Shown piece after piece: positions 54,514 to 62,428 of a stretch of 64,000 nt of DNA (position 1 is the first letter of the stretch; every line of letters starts with the position of its first letter). Source of the stretch: Thermacetogenium sp. UBA5472 (GTDB lineage Bacteria > Bacillota > DSM-12270 > Thermacetogeniales > Thermacetogeniaceae); NCBI GenBank assembly GCA_002426495.1, contig DIQC01000089.1, positions 35,479-99,478 on the forward strand. Direction: 5' to 3'. A program made the position numbers and the translations under genes. The notes below the pieces were generated by a model that had not been told where the DNA came from, did not search any database, and worked only from the letters and a program-made list of their open reading frames with translations.

Positions 54514-55923
54514 TTATTCTACCGCCTTTCCCATTTTACGCAGGAGTTTTGAGTAGTTAAAAACAGATGTATATGAGGCCAGAATATGATATTCCCCTGC
54601 ATCCTGCTCGCCAAGTCCTTCTATACTTGGCTTACACTCTGGTTCTATAATAATTTTATTTGGAGGAACACCTGCATACTTCAGGCGAACTCCCACATCC
54701 CCAGCCCGCCGCCCTGAGCAAACAATCATTTTAATCGAGGGATTATCCAGCATTTCGAAACCAGCATCCCACAGCCAGGAAACATCCCTTCCATCACCTG
54801 CCAGATCATTGATGGCAATTACCAGAGCTTTCTCCCCTTTGCCTCGCAGCAGTGTTTTTAAAACCTCATTTAAACCAGTAGGATTTTTAATGAGATTAAG
54901 TGTACAGGGACGACCCTTGTAAATAAACTTTTCCATCCTCCCTGCAGCAGGAGCATACTCCATCAGAGATGATGCAATTGTCTGCTGAGACACACCCAGA
55001 GTAGTGGCTGCTGCAGCGGCGGCTAAAATATTATAGACATTATAAAAACCCCGCATCTGTGCTCTGAGCCGTACAGTATCGGCAGTTGAACAATTTTCAT
55101 TACGGCCTTTCCTCTGGCAGACATGCAATATAAACTCAAGATAATCATCATCTTGGATCTCAGAGGCCAAAAAGTCGGGCACAGGCCTGCGGAAAGTACA
55201 ATTGGGACAGTAATAAGCACCGAGTTGTCCGTAGTTATAATAATTATAAGCCAGGAAAGCCCCACAGTCCGGACAGAGACTTCCTTCCCTGATCTCACAA
55301 TCCCCTGTTTGGTCTTTTTGCTCACTAGCGACTCCATAATAGCTGGCCACAGAATGGTCACAGCCTGCAGTCACCACCAGGGGATCATCCGCATTGAGCA
55401 GCAGCAACGTTTGGGGAAGTTCGTCCAAGATACGGCGCAGCAGGTTAATGTTGTGATCGAGATCTGAGTAGCGGTCCAGCTGGTCACGAAAATAATTGGT
55501 GACAACCAAAAGATCAGGTTTCACGGATGGAAATACTTTCCCAACACTCCCCTCATCCACCTCTAGAACTGCGATTTGGCTGCGTCTCTCCCCCAACATC
55601 GTCCAGTCTTTAATCAGTGCAGTAACAACCCCGGAAATCATGTTTGCCCCCTCATGGTTGTTGACTGTAGATGATCCTGAGGAACGCAGCAAGTGGGCTA
55701 GCAGATTGGCTGTAGTGGTTTTGCCATTGGTGCCGGTTACGGCAACAATCCGCTCATAGTCAGCTGCCAGTACAGATAAAAGCTGTGGGTATACCTTTAA
55801 GGCAACTACCCCAGGCAGAGATGTGCCCGAATGACGGAAAAGGCGGCATAAAAGCGCAGCTGACTTCCCTGTCAGCAGCGCAATCCAAAAACGTACGGTT
55901 GTTTGCCCCTGACTTCTTAACAT
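54514..55923 (-). CDS. murT: MurT, Mur-ligase-like subunit of lipid II isoglutaminyl synthase
   Basis: About 469 residues. The Mur-ligase ATP site is VAVTGTNGKTTTANLLAHLL, followed by NHEGANMISGV and LEVDEGSVGKVFPS. A MurT-type zinc ribbon is inserted (LCPDCGAFLAYNYY; YYCPNCTFRR), and a C-terminal DUF1727 domain follows (NLIKNPTGLNEVLKTLL). The start is placed at ATG 55923 (ATGGAGGGACAG upstream) instead of a TTG 16 codons earlier. Together with gatD it would amidate the peptidoglycan stem peptide. Confidence 0.93.
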   Translation of the reverse strand: MLRSQGQTTVRFWIALLTGKSAALLCRLFRHSGTSLPGVVALKVYPQLLSVLAADYERIVAVTGTNGKTTTANLLAHLLRSSGSSTVNNHEGANMISGVVTALIKDWTMLGERRSQIAVLEVDEGSVGKVFPSVKPDLLVVTNYFRDQLDRYSDLDHNINLLRRILDELPQTLLLLNADDPLVVTAGCDHSVASYYGVASEQKDQTGDCEIREGSLCPDCGAFLAYNYYNYGQLGAYYCPNCTFRRPVPDFLASEIQDDDYLEFILHVCQRKGRNENCSTADTVRLRAQMRGFYNVYNILAAAAAATTLGVSQQTIASSLMEYAPAAGRMEKFIYKGRPCTLNLIKNPTGLNEVLKTLLRGKGEKALVIAINDLAGDGRDVSWLWDAGFEMLDNPSIKMIVCSGRRAGDVGVRLKYAGVPPNKIIIEPECKPSIEGLGEQDAGEYHILASYTSVFNYSKLLRKMGKAVE

Positions 55924-56416
55924 AACTTCTGTCCCTCCATCTATTACTGGGCTATTACTGCAAAAAAACAAGAACTAGCGTCCTCAGACTAACAAAATCA
56001 TTATAGCAGCTTTCCCAATAAAAAGGGCAATCCCTACCTATCCCCAGTCACACCCTGCCTCATACAGAGCTCCAGACAGCTGGGGAGAGACGCAAGAAAG
56101 TCCCTGTTTTTCAACAATGATGCAACATAAGTATCATACGCCACATGACCAACAGGTTCAAGAAAAACGACACCTGGGCCGAACTCAGGATCTTTTTCCA
56201 CCATTATATGGATTCTTTAATATATGTTGTCAATAAAGAAGAATGATAGAGTAGGAAGATATCTGAAGATAAAATGTTAGTATTCGAGATAATTTTGGCG
56301 GGCAACTGGTTCCTACGGCTCCATAACGATATGTTATTGGACATATGACTTCTTCTTATTATATGCTTTAAGTTATATACACACTGCCCTTTGATCGAAT
56401 AAGAGAAAGGTAGGAG
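55924..56416. other. Divergent intergenic region between murT and the activator gene
   Basis: About 490 bp. It holds one possible 56-codon minus-strand gene or remnant (56034-56204), described separately. I saw no RNA gene or strong hairpin in the rest. Confidence 0.5.
56034..56204 (-). pseudogene. 56-codon frame, possible gene remnant (FLE-G-VAYDT segment)
   Basis: An open frame from ATG 56204 to TAG 56034 encodes a peptide with GPGVVFLEPVGHVAYDTYVA. TTGACA and TATAAT lie upstream, 19 nt apart, but there is no ribosome-binding site. A fragment at 59755-59840 (minus) encodes IPIFLESKGFVAYDTF, so two related remnants of one family lie 3.6 kb apart. I do not recognise the parent protein. Confidence 0.35.
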
Positions 56417-57187
56417 ATAAAAATATACTTCACAGGAATTGATATTGGTTCAAGCACTGCAAAAGCAGTTGTTTTAGATGAAAACAATAGTATAGTACAC
56501 AAACTTATTCTGCCTACCGGATGGAGCAGCGTGGATACTGCCAATAGTATCAAGGAAAAACTTACCCAGGCAGGCCCTGGTTATACCGACAGCAAATACG
56601 TTGCCACCGGCTATGGCCGAGTTTCTGTTCCCTATGCAGACAAAATGATCAGTGAAATAACATGTCATGGCAAAGGCGCAGCCTATTTATTTGAGGCAAA
56701 GGATTGCACTGTGATCGATATTGGCGGGCAGGACACAAAAATAATTACCATGGCAAATGGGCAAGTTGTTGATTTTATTATGAATGATAAATGCTCTGCC
56801 GGAACCGGCCGGTTCTTGGAAATCATGGCAAATACCCTAGGTGTCAGTTTACCAGAGATGTTCGATTTGGCCAGTACAGGCTCAGGCATTAGTATCAGTT
56901 CTATGTGTACGGTTTTTGCTGAATCTGAAGTCATCAGTTTAATAGGAAGTGGCCAACCCAAACAAAATATCGCTTATGGAGTAGTCGAATCCATCATCAA
57001 TAAAGTAGTTTCTCTTTGTGGCAGGCACGCCACATCCGATACAAACTTCTATTTGACAGGAGGGTTGTGTGAGAGCGATTACATTATTGAATCTTTGTCA
57101 AAAAAGCTGGGGTCAACAGTTTTCTCCAGCCCCTTAGGCCGTTATGCAGGTGCAGTGGGAGCTGCTCTGCTAGCAAAATCATTATAG
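56417..57187 (+). CDS. ATPase activator of 2-hydroxyacyl-CoA dehydratase / double-cubane protein (BcrAD/BadF/HgdC family), non-AUG start
   Basis: A 256-residue ASKHA-fold ATPase if read from ATA 56417. The phosphate-1 motif GIDIGSSTAKAVVLD, DIGGQDTKII, and the two Cys that hold the dimer-bridging 4Fe-4S cluster (NDKCSAGTGRFLE; SSMCTVFAESEV) are all there. An in-frame TAG ends at 56413 and the first ATG, GTG or TTG after it is beyond the phosphate-1 motif, so a normal start would remove the ATP site. ATA at 56417 or 56423 (AGGTAGGAG with 6-nt spacing) is the likely start. It pumps electrons with ATP into the partner encoded 15 nt downstream. Confidence 0.82.
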   Translation: MKIYFTGIDIGSSTAKAVVLDENNSIVHKLILPTGWSSVDTANSIKEKLTQAGPGYTDSKYVATGYGRVSVPYADKMISEITCHGKGAAYLFEAKDCTVIDIGGQDTKIITMANGQVVDFIMNDKCSAGTGRFLEIMANTLGVSLPEMFDLASTGSGISISSMCTVFAESEVISLIGSGQPKQNIAYGVVESIINKVVSLCGRHATSDTNFYLTGGLCESDYIIESLSKKLGSTVFSSPLGRYAGAVGAALLAKSL

Positions 57188-57202
57188 AAACAGGAGAATA
57201 AG

Positions 57203-58357
57203 ATGATAGATTTACAATTACCAGAGAAATTCGAGGAATTTGCTGATGCGCGAAAGAATGGATTTCTGAAGGTTAAGGAAATTAAAGAAAACGGGGGCAA
57301 GGTTGCCGGAATTTTCTGCACCTTTACCCCTCTAGAAATATTGGATGCGGCAGGTATTACTCCAGTTGGGTTATGCGGCATGAGTGATGAAACCATCTTG
57401 GATGCAGAAGCAGATCTGCCTAAAAACCTATGCCCGTTGATCAAATCCAGTTATGGCTTTGCCATAACTGAAAAATGCCCTTATACATATTTTTCCGATA
57501 TAATCGTCGGGGAAACAACCTGTGACGGGAAGAAGAAGATGTATGAGTTGTTGGGTGAAATTAAAGACACACATATTCTGCAATTGCCCCAAGGTATTGA
57601 TAGAGATTATGCTTCTAAAGTATGGAAAAAGGAGTTATACCGATTTATAGAAACCTTGGAAAACAAATTCGGGGTAAAGATCACAGATGAAAAGCTGAGA
57701 GATGCTGCCGCACTGAGGAACAAGCAAAGGAAATTATATTGCGAGCTTTTCGAATTGGGCAAACTGGATCCCCCTGCAATTAAAGGTTTTGATATGTATA
57801 AGGTAATCGAGGGTGCGGGTTTCAGCTTTGATGTGGAAGAAAGCTGCAATAAACTGCGTGAATTGATCGACAGCACAAAGAAAGCCTATGACGAAGGCAA
57901 CAGGCCAGTGGATAAGGATGCCAAGAGAATTCTGGTAACAGGCTGTCCCCTTGGCGGTGTTCTGGATAAGGTGGTCAACACTATTGAGACAAGTGGGGGC
58001 GCTGTTGTCTGCTTGGAAAATTGCGGTGGCATTAAACCTAATCGCAGGATGATTGATGAAAACACAGACGATATTGTCGGTGCCATAAGTGATCGCTACT
58101 TGGGCATAGGCTGTTCTGTTATGACACCGAATTTTAAGCGTTTGGAACTGCTACCCGAATTGCTGCAAGAATTTAGGATTGACGGGGTTATGGAAGTAAT
58201 ACTCCAAGCCTGCCACACTTATAATATAGAAAAATATGCGGTTAAAAAACTTGTTAATGATAATGGGACCCCCTATATATCTGTGGAAACAGACTATTCC
58301 AAATCAGATCTTGGACAAATGAAAACCAGAGTATCCGCCTTTATTGAAATGTTGTAG
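57203..58357 (+). CDS. 2-hydroxyacyl-CoA dehydratase D-component family, probable double-cubane-cluster protein (YjiM-like)
   Basis: A 384-residue HgdB-like protein with 11 Cys, many in family motifs: FCTFTPLEILDAAGITPVGL, NLCPLIKSSYGFA, KCPYTYFSD, VGETTCDGKKKMYELL, LVTGCPLGGVLD and QACHTYN. It stands alone with its activator, without a second dehydratase subunit or a CoA-transferase. This two-gene set matches E. coli YjiM/YjiL and the double-cubane-cluster protein of Carboxydothermus more than a true hydroxyacyl-CoA dehydratase. The physiological substrate of that group is unknown. AGGAG precedes the ATG. Confidence 0.85.
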   Translation: MIDLQLPEKFEEFADARKNGFLKVKEIKENGGKVAGIFCTFTPLEILDAAGITPVGLCGMSDETILDAEADLPKNLCPLIKSSYGFAITEKCPYTYFSDIIVGETTCDGKKKMYELLGEIKDTHILQLPQGIDRDYASKVWKKELYRFIETLENKFGVKITDEKLRDAAALRNKQRKLYCELFELGKLDPPAIKGFDMYKVIEGAGFSFDVEESCNKLRELIDSTKKAYDEGNRPVDKDAKRILVTGCPLGGVLDKVVNTIETSGGAVVCLENCGGIKPNRRMIDENTDDIVGAISDRYLGIGCSVMTPNFKRLELLPELLQEFRIDGVMEVILQACHTYNIEKYAVKKLVNDNGTPYISVETDYSKSDLGQMKTRVSAFIEML

Positions 58358-58385
58358 TCACTTGTTCATCACTCCAACAGCAATA

Positions 58386-58519
58386 GTGCAAAGTGTTTGT
58401 GTGACGCGGGGACGGTCCTTTACACTATGCCTATCACCAGTCACATTCAGACTCATACAAAACTACAGACAGCCGGAGTGAGACGCGAAAACCCTCCCGC
58501 GTCCCTCCCGCGTCCCGCG
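58386..58519. repeat. Dispersed repeats (family A remnants) between convergent genes
   Basis: At 58386-58426, arms AGTGCAAAG and CTTTACACT surround GACGCGGGGACGGTC, a family A core. At 58481-58519, AGACGCGAAAACCCTCCCGC is followed by CGTCCCTCCCGCGTCCCGCG, a degenerate tandem of the arm sequence seen at 53697. They fill the gap between the double-cubane-type gene and the MFS gene. Confidence 0.5.
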
Positions 58520-58529
58520 ACTCTGCATC

Positions 58530-59711
58530 TCAGGCAGTACTCTCTCGTTTTCTCTCATCAGGTAAAGCTATGGACAGCAAAAGAGCGGGTATAGGAAGCA
58601 GACAAATTACTTTGAGTACCGCCGGAATCCCCCAAACATCTGCAGCAACACCGAATACTAAACCACCGATTGCGCCAATACCGAAGGCAAAGCCCAGCGT
58701 TAGACCAGAGGCTAACCCCACATTATGGGGGATCAGTTCTTGGGCGTAGACAACAGTAACAGAAAAGGTAGAGATCAGAACAAAACCACTTAAACCAGCG
58801 AAGAGCAGTGTCCATATCCCGGAACTGAACAAAAACATCCATAATAATGGCACTACCAGCAGAAAGGATAACACCATAACCTTTTTCCTTCCTATCCAAT
58901 CTGCTACGGGGCCGCCAACAATTGTACCGAGAGCACCGGAAAGCAAAAAAACTGTCAGCAGTAATCCCCCATACTCTTTACTACCATGAAGGTATTCCTC
59001 AACATAAAGAGGGATAAAGTTCGTCAGACCGATATGAACCAATGAGCGCATAATAATAATCATCATCAGTAGAAAAAGGCCATAAAGCACACCCTTTTTA
59101 ACCACGTTTTGTGAAACCTGGGTATCTGCTTTACTTACATGGTTATTATGATCTGCGAAGCGCTGGATGGCGGGCAAATAATGGCCCAGTAGAAATGCAG
59201 CAATAATACCAATTATTAATAGCCACGCCATCCCCTGGCGTCCACCGAAACCGAGCAGCATCACAGCAATCATGGGACCCAGCGCATGCCCTATATTTCC
59301 CCCTACAGAGTAAATAGATAAGGCTGTAGCTTTCCGCTCGCCACTGATCAAAAAAGCCTGTTTAGAACCCTCAGGGTGATAAGCCGCAGCCCCGATCCCA
59401 CTTAAGGCGACAGCTATCAGGACAAATATATACGTAGGAGCAAGTCCCACAAAAGCCATCCCCAGGGCAGCGACAAAGCAGCCTATGGGGAGCAGCCACA
59501 GAATCGCCTTGCGGTCACTCCAGATGCCAAAAACGGGCTGGATTACAGAGGAGATCAGATTGGAAACCAATATTATTACACCAAGTTGTGTATAAGAAAG
59601 CGAAAACTCTGACTTAAGAACTGGCAGCAGGACTGGTAACGCCCCGCTCATCATATCAGTAACTAAATGACCAAAACTCAACAAAAATAAAAACACAAGC
59701 CGCTGCACCAA
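58530..59711 (-). CDS. MFS transporter, fosmidomycin-resistance (Fsr) type
   Basis: A 393-residue, 12-helix major facilitator. FGHLVTDMMSGALPVLLPVL at the start and GIGAAAYHPEGSKQAFL around residue 105 are hallmarks of the Fsr group. The segment GIWSDRKAILWLLP is the MFS loop 2-3 motif. The natural substrate is not known; family members export fosmidomycin in E. coli. It stands alone. Just upstream lies a gene remnant. Confidence 0.9.
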   Translation of the reverse strand: MVQRLVFLFLLSFGHLVTDMMSGALPVLLPVLKSEFSLSYTQLGVIILVSNLISSVIQPVFGIWSDRKAILWLLPIGCFVAALGMAFVGLAPTYIFVLIAVALSGIGAAAYHPEGSKQAFLISGERKATALSIYSVGGNIGHALGPMIAVMLLGFGGRQGMAWLLIIGIIAAFLLGHYLPAIQRFADHNNHVSKADTQVSQNVVKKGVLYGLFLLMMIIIMRSLVHIGLTNFIPLYVEEYLHGSKEYGGLLLTVFLLSGALGTIVGGPVADWIGRKKVMVLSFLLVVPLLWMFLFSSGIWTLLFAGLSGFVLISTFSVTVVYAQELIPHNVGLASGLTLGFAFGIGAIGGLVFGVAADVWGIPAVLKVICLLPIPALLLSIALPDERKRESTA

Positions 59712-59754
59712 GCAATTCCTCCTGTCTTACTACAATAAAAAAGCGCATCTGTAT

Positions 59755-59840
59755 TTATACACATAGCTGATGTCTGAAAGTATCATACGCTACAAAACCC
59801 TTAGATTCAAGGAAAATGGGGATGGCTTTCTTTCTATATT
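59755..59840 (-). pseudogene. Gene remnant (FLE-G-VAYDT segment)
   Basis: Read on minus it encodes RKKAIPIFLESKGFVAYDTF followed by a few codons and TAA, with a stop and no start upstream. It is related to the 56034-56204 frame. At nucleotide level the two share AAGTATCATACGC and TTCAAG (plus strand). Confidence 0.35.
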
Positions 59841-59928
59841 TACGTTTTATTCACTTTTTTAACCATCATTTCATACTATATGTAAAATGTAACTGAATAT
59901 GGTTGACAAGGAAAAAGGGGGTAAAAAA

Positions 59929-60147
59929 ATGACTAAAAAAGAAAATGGCATTGATAATGCCGCTGATGCTCTTTACCATAGCTCAGGCTACCCGCGCCTA
60001 CGACTGGCCACAGCCTATGTGCCACCGCAAATGTCAGCCCGGGATATGTTTCCCCTGTCAGAGGCTCTGCATAAAGGAACACTGTTCCCTGAACTCTATC
60101 GCCCTTACCGGCACCATCCTATGAGGGCTCAGGATTGTGAGGTGTAA
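59929..60147 (+). CDS. cotJA: CotJA spore-coat protein
   Basis: About 72 residues, matching CotJA: LRLATAYVPPQMSARDMFPL and SEALHKGTLFPELYRPY. It is the first gene of cotJABC, which Bacillus transcribes under sigma-E in the mother cell. A CATACTAT sequence at 59872-59879 resembles a sigma-E -10 element, but no clear -35 was found. The start at ATG 59929 has GGGGGT six nucleotides upstream. Confidence 0.93.
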   Translation: MTKKENGIDNAADALYHSSGYPRLRLATAYVPPQMSARDMFPLSEALHKGTLFPELYRPYRHHPMRAQDCEV

Positions 60148-60150
60148 ACA

Positions 60151-60411
60151 ATGAACAAATCGCGTGTAAGAATGCTGAGAGAGCTTCAGGAAATTGAATT
60201 TGCCTTGGTAGAACTAAACCTATACCTCGATACCCATCCTAACGATGAAGAAGCAATAAATAATTTCAATACCCTGGCGATTCGTTTGCAACAAGCAAAA
60301 CAATCATATGAAGCTAAGTTTGGCCCGCTTATCAACTTCGGCCATTCTGGACCAGTGCAGGCTCCCTGGAAATGGATAGAAGAACCATGGCCATGGGAAA
60401 TTGATTATTAG
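60151..60411 (+). CDS. cotJB: CotJB spore-coat protein
   Basis: An 86-residue CotJB: LRELQEIEFALVELNLYLDT and the C-terminal WKWIEEPWPWEIDY, typical of the family. It begins 3 nt after the cotJA stop and 11 nt before cotJC, so the three are one transcript. Confidence 0.94.
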   Translation: MNKSRVRMLRELQEIEFALVELNLYLDTHPNDEEAINNFNTLAIRLQQAKQSYEAKFGPLINFGHSGPVQAPWKWIEEPWPWEIDY

Positions 60412-60422
60412 GAGGGATATCT

Positions 60423-60521
60423 ATGTGGTTATATGAGAAAAAACTTCAATATCCTGTGCGCGTTTGTAAGAAGGACCTGCCCATGGCTAAATTTTTATTA
60501 ACGCAGTTCGGCGGGCCAAAC
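60423..60521 (+). pseudogene. cotJC: cotJC 5' fragment, interrupted after codon 33
   Basis: GGAGGG precedes ATG 60423. The translation MWLYEKKLQYPVRV ... MAKFLLTQFGGPN is the N-terminus of CotJC, the manganese-catalase-like coat protein of about 190 residues. After Asn33 the CotJC match (expected GELAAALRYL) stops and unrelated codons follow to a TAA at 60576. The rest of cotJC is not in the window. The break point is about 25 nt from the end of a large serine recombinase gene, which points to site-specific insertion and not decay. Confidence 0.88.
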
Positions 60522-60544
60522 TTCTGTTTTTACACAAAAAAATT

Positions 60545-62149
60545 CTATAACTTAAAAACTATATTTGTAATTTTATAATCCATCGTGAGATATATCGCCT
60601 CAAAAATATTGTCCATAAAAAAGACCTGCTCTTGTGGAGGCATCTCTTCAAATCTATTGATTTTTTGACTGAGATTATTAAACACTCTATTAAATTTTTC
60701 TACCACTGTATCAACTTTTGTAAGGTCATTATCAAGCTCCATTAAAGTGTTGCTCAGTTGCTGTTTCTCGTTGCGAAGTTCAGTGATCCTGTCTTTATAT
60801 TCCTGTAGAGTAATAACATCTTCTTCAAATGCCATCTGCTGCTTTTTCATTGCTCTATCTATTTTTTTTATTCGATTTGTGATTTGTTCACGTCTTGCAA
60901 AAACCTCCCTATCTTTGTCCTCACAAAAATTTAATTGTTTGTTTAGAGATTTCATTAGCCTTTCTTTGTTGCTGAATAGATTTTTTACTAAATCAATAAG
61001 CATCTTATCTACCTTATCCATTTTCCATGTTTTCATCGGAGGCGTACACTTTCCATTCCGTCCGAAACAACGATAGCGGTAATAATAATATCTATCTTCT
61101 GTATGTCCTTTTTTGATATTAATCTTTGTTCCATAAACCTTGCTGCCACATTCAGCACACCGCAGGATAGCAGATCCAAGGTATTTCCTTTCACATGTCC
61201 ATTCATGCTCATATTTTCTCCTGCGCTGTTCAGCTATATGCTGTACCTTGTCCCATTCTTCTTGAGTTATTAATGGCTCATGGGTGTTCTCTCTCACAAT
61301 CCATTCTTCCCGTGGGCGCACCACAAGCCTTCTTTTGCCATCAGCAGTCCTAACTGTTGTTGTAACATTATACATTGTGATACCCAAGTAAACAGGATTA
61401 TTTATTATAGTTCTGATGCTGTTAGTATGCCACTTTTTCCCCCGGGGGCCAGGTATTCCTCTGCTGTTTAAATATTTTGCAAGTTTTTGCTGTCCCCAAC
61501 CGTCTATATACTTCTCTATGATAAAGCGAAGTGTAGGATATGTTTCCGGGTTTTTCACATAATGCTGTCCATCCTCACTTAACATGTAACCATAAGCCGG
61601 ATTAGGAGAATTAACTTTCCCCTCTTTGGCTTTCATCATCTGGGTCAGTTTTACCCGTCCAGCGGTTTGTTTCCTCTCTTTTTGTGCCAGGGCGGCATGA
61701 AGTATCAATAGAAATTCATCGTCATCTGCACGGCTGTCATAGCTCTCCTTGATAGATATAAAGAAACCGCCGTAGCTGGCTATTTCTCTTTTAAGCTCCA
61801 GTATATCCATCACATCCCGGCTTGTCCGGGAGATCTCCTTGGCAAGCACACCTTTTATTTTGCCATTCTTGACATCGTTGAGCATTTCATTTAACTCATT
61901 GCGAAGATATTTGTATTCTCCTGATTTTATATCAGTATAGACTTTAACCAGGTTATATTTTTCGACTTCTGCCCACTGCTTAAGTATATCCTTTTGGTAT
62001 TCAATACTGGATGCCTGAGCTTCCTTCGGGGTTGATACTCGTATATACCCCCCTATGTCTATAAACTCCTGTGATATTGTTTCTTTTGGATCATGCAGCA
62101 CAGTAAGTCTACGCCCAGAAATATGAGCCGGTATCAGATCATCAACCAT
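60545..62149 (-). CDS. Large serine recombinase
   Basis: A 534-residue large serine integrase/resolvase. The catalytic Ser is Ser39 in GGYIRVSTPKEAQASS; VLAKEISRTSRDVMD and the Recombinase domain (NPAYGYMLSEDG; RGIPGPRGKKWHTNSIR) follow. A zinc ribbon (RCAECGSKV...YRCFGRNGKC) and a coiled coil (RIKKIDRAMKKQQMAFEEDV) complete it. The first 30 residues are an extension before the catalytic domain. It points toward cotJ and ends within about 25 nt of the cotJC break, as expected for an enzyme acting at that junction. Skin-type elements use the same enzyme class. Confidence 0.93.
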   Translation of the reverse strand: MVDDLIPAHISGRRLTVLHDPKETISQEFIDIGGYIRVSTPKEAQASSIEYQKDILKQWAEVEKYNLVKVYTDIKSGEYKYLRNELNEMLNDVKNGKIKGVLAKEISRTSRDVMDILELKREIASYGGFFISIKESYDSRADDDEFLLILHAALAQKERKQTAGRVKLTQMMKAKEGKVNSPNPAYGYMLSEDGQHYVKNPETYPTLRFIIEKYIDGWGQQKLAKYLNSRGIPGPRGKKWHTNSIRTIINNPVYLGITMYNVTTTVRTADGKRRLVVRPREEWIVRENTHEPLITQEEWDKVQHIAEQRRRKYEHEWTCERKYLGSAILRCAECGSKVYGTKINIKKGHTEDRYYYYRYRCFGRNGKCTPPMKTWKMDKVDKMLIDLVKNLFSNKERLMKSLNKQLNFCEDKDREVFARREQITNRIKKIDRAMKKQQMAFEEDVITLQEYKDRITELRNEKQQLSNTLMELDNDLTKVDTVVEKFNRVFNNLSQKINRFEEMPPQEQVFFMDNIFEAIYLTMDYKITNIVFKL

Positions 62150-62161
62150 ACGAAAAAGCCT

Positions 62162-62326
62162 TTAGGCTCTAAGCACCTCCTTAGCTTCCTTTTTCTCCCT
62201 GTAGATATGAAGTTTCAATTTTTTGCGTTCTTTTTCTTCCCTTAAGACGATATCTAAAAGTATGCGAACCCCACGGTCAAAGACTTCATCGGGTATATCC
62301 AGGTTTTTAACATCAATCGTTTTCAT
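62162..62326 (-). CDS. 54-residue basic helical protein upstream of the recombinase
   Basis: ATG 62326 with AGGGGGG seven nucleotides upstream and TAA at 62162. The protein begins MKTIDVKNLDIPDEVFDRG and then forms one long charged helix (REEKERKKLKLHIYREKKEA). It ends 12 nt before the recombinase start, so the two are co-transcribed. A small DNA-binding partner or directionality factor is possible but unsupported beyond position and charge. Confidence 0.6.
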   Translation of the reverse strand: MKTIDVKNLDIPDEVFDRGVRILLDIVLREEKERKKLKLHIYREKKEAKEVLRA

Positions 62327-62383
62327 CCATATCCCCCCTGATTGATCCAGTATATTTTTGTAAAAGGTTTTTGGTGCCGGATC

Positions 62384-62412
62384 AAAAAAAGCGCAGGTTA
62401 ACTCTGCGCTTT
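62384..62412 (-). terminator. Terminator of the tyrosine recombinase gene
   Basis: Perfect 9-bp stem AAAGCGCAG / CTGCGCTTT with a 7-nt loop; seven T follow on minus. Confidence 0.8.
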
Positions 62413-62428
62413 GGAGGTCGATTTGGAT

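Noticed and set aside
60423..60578. 51-codon complete frame starting at cotJC ATG as an intact small gene
   Set aside because: Only the first 33 codons match CotJC; the tail is element sequence and overlaps the recombinase stop, so it is a truncated gene.
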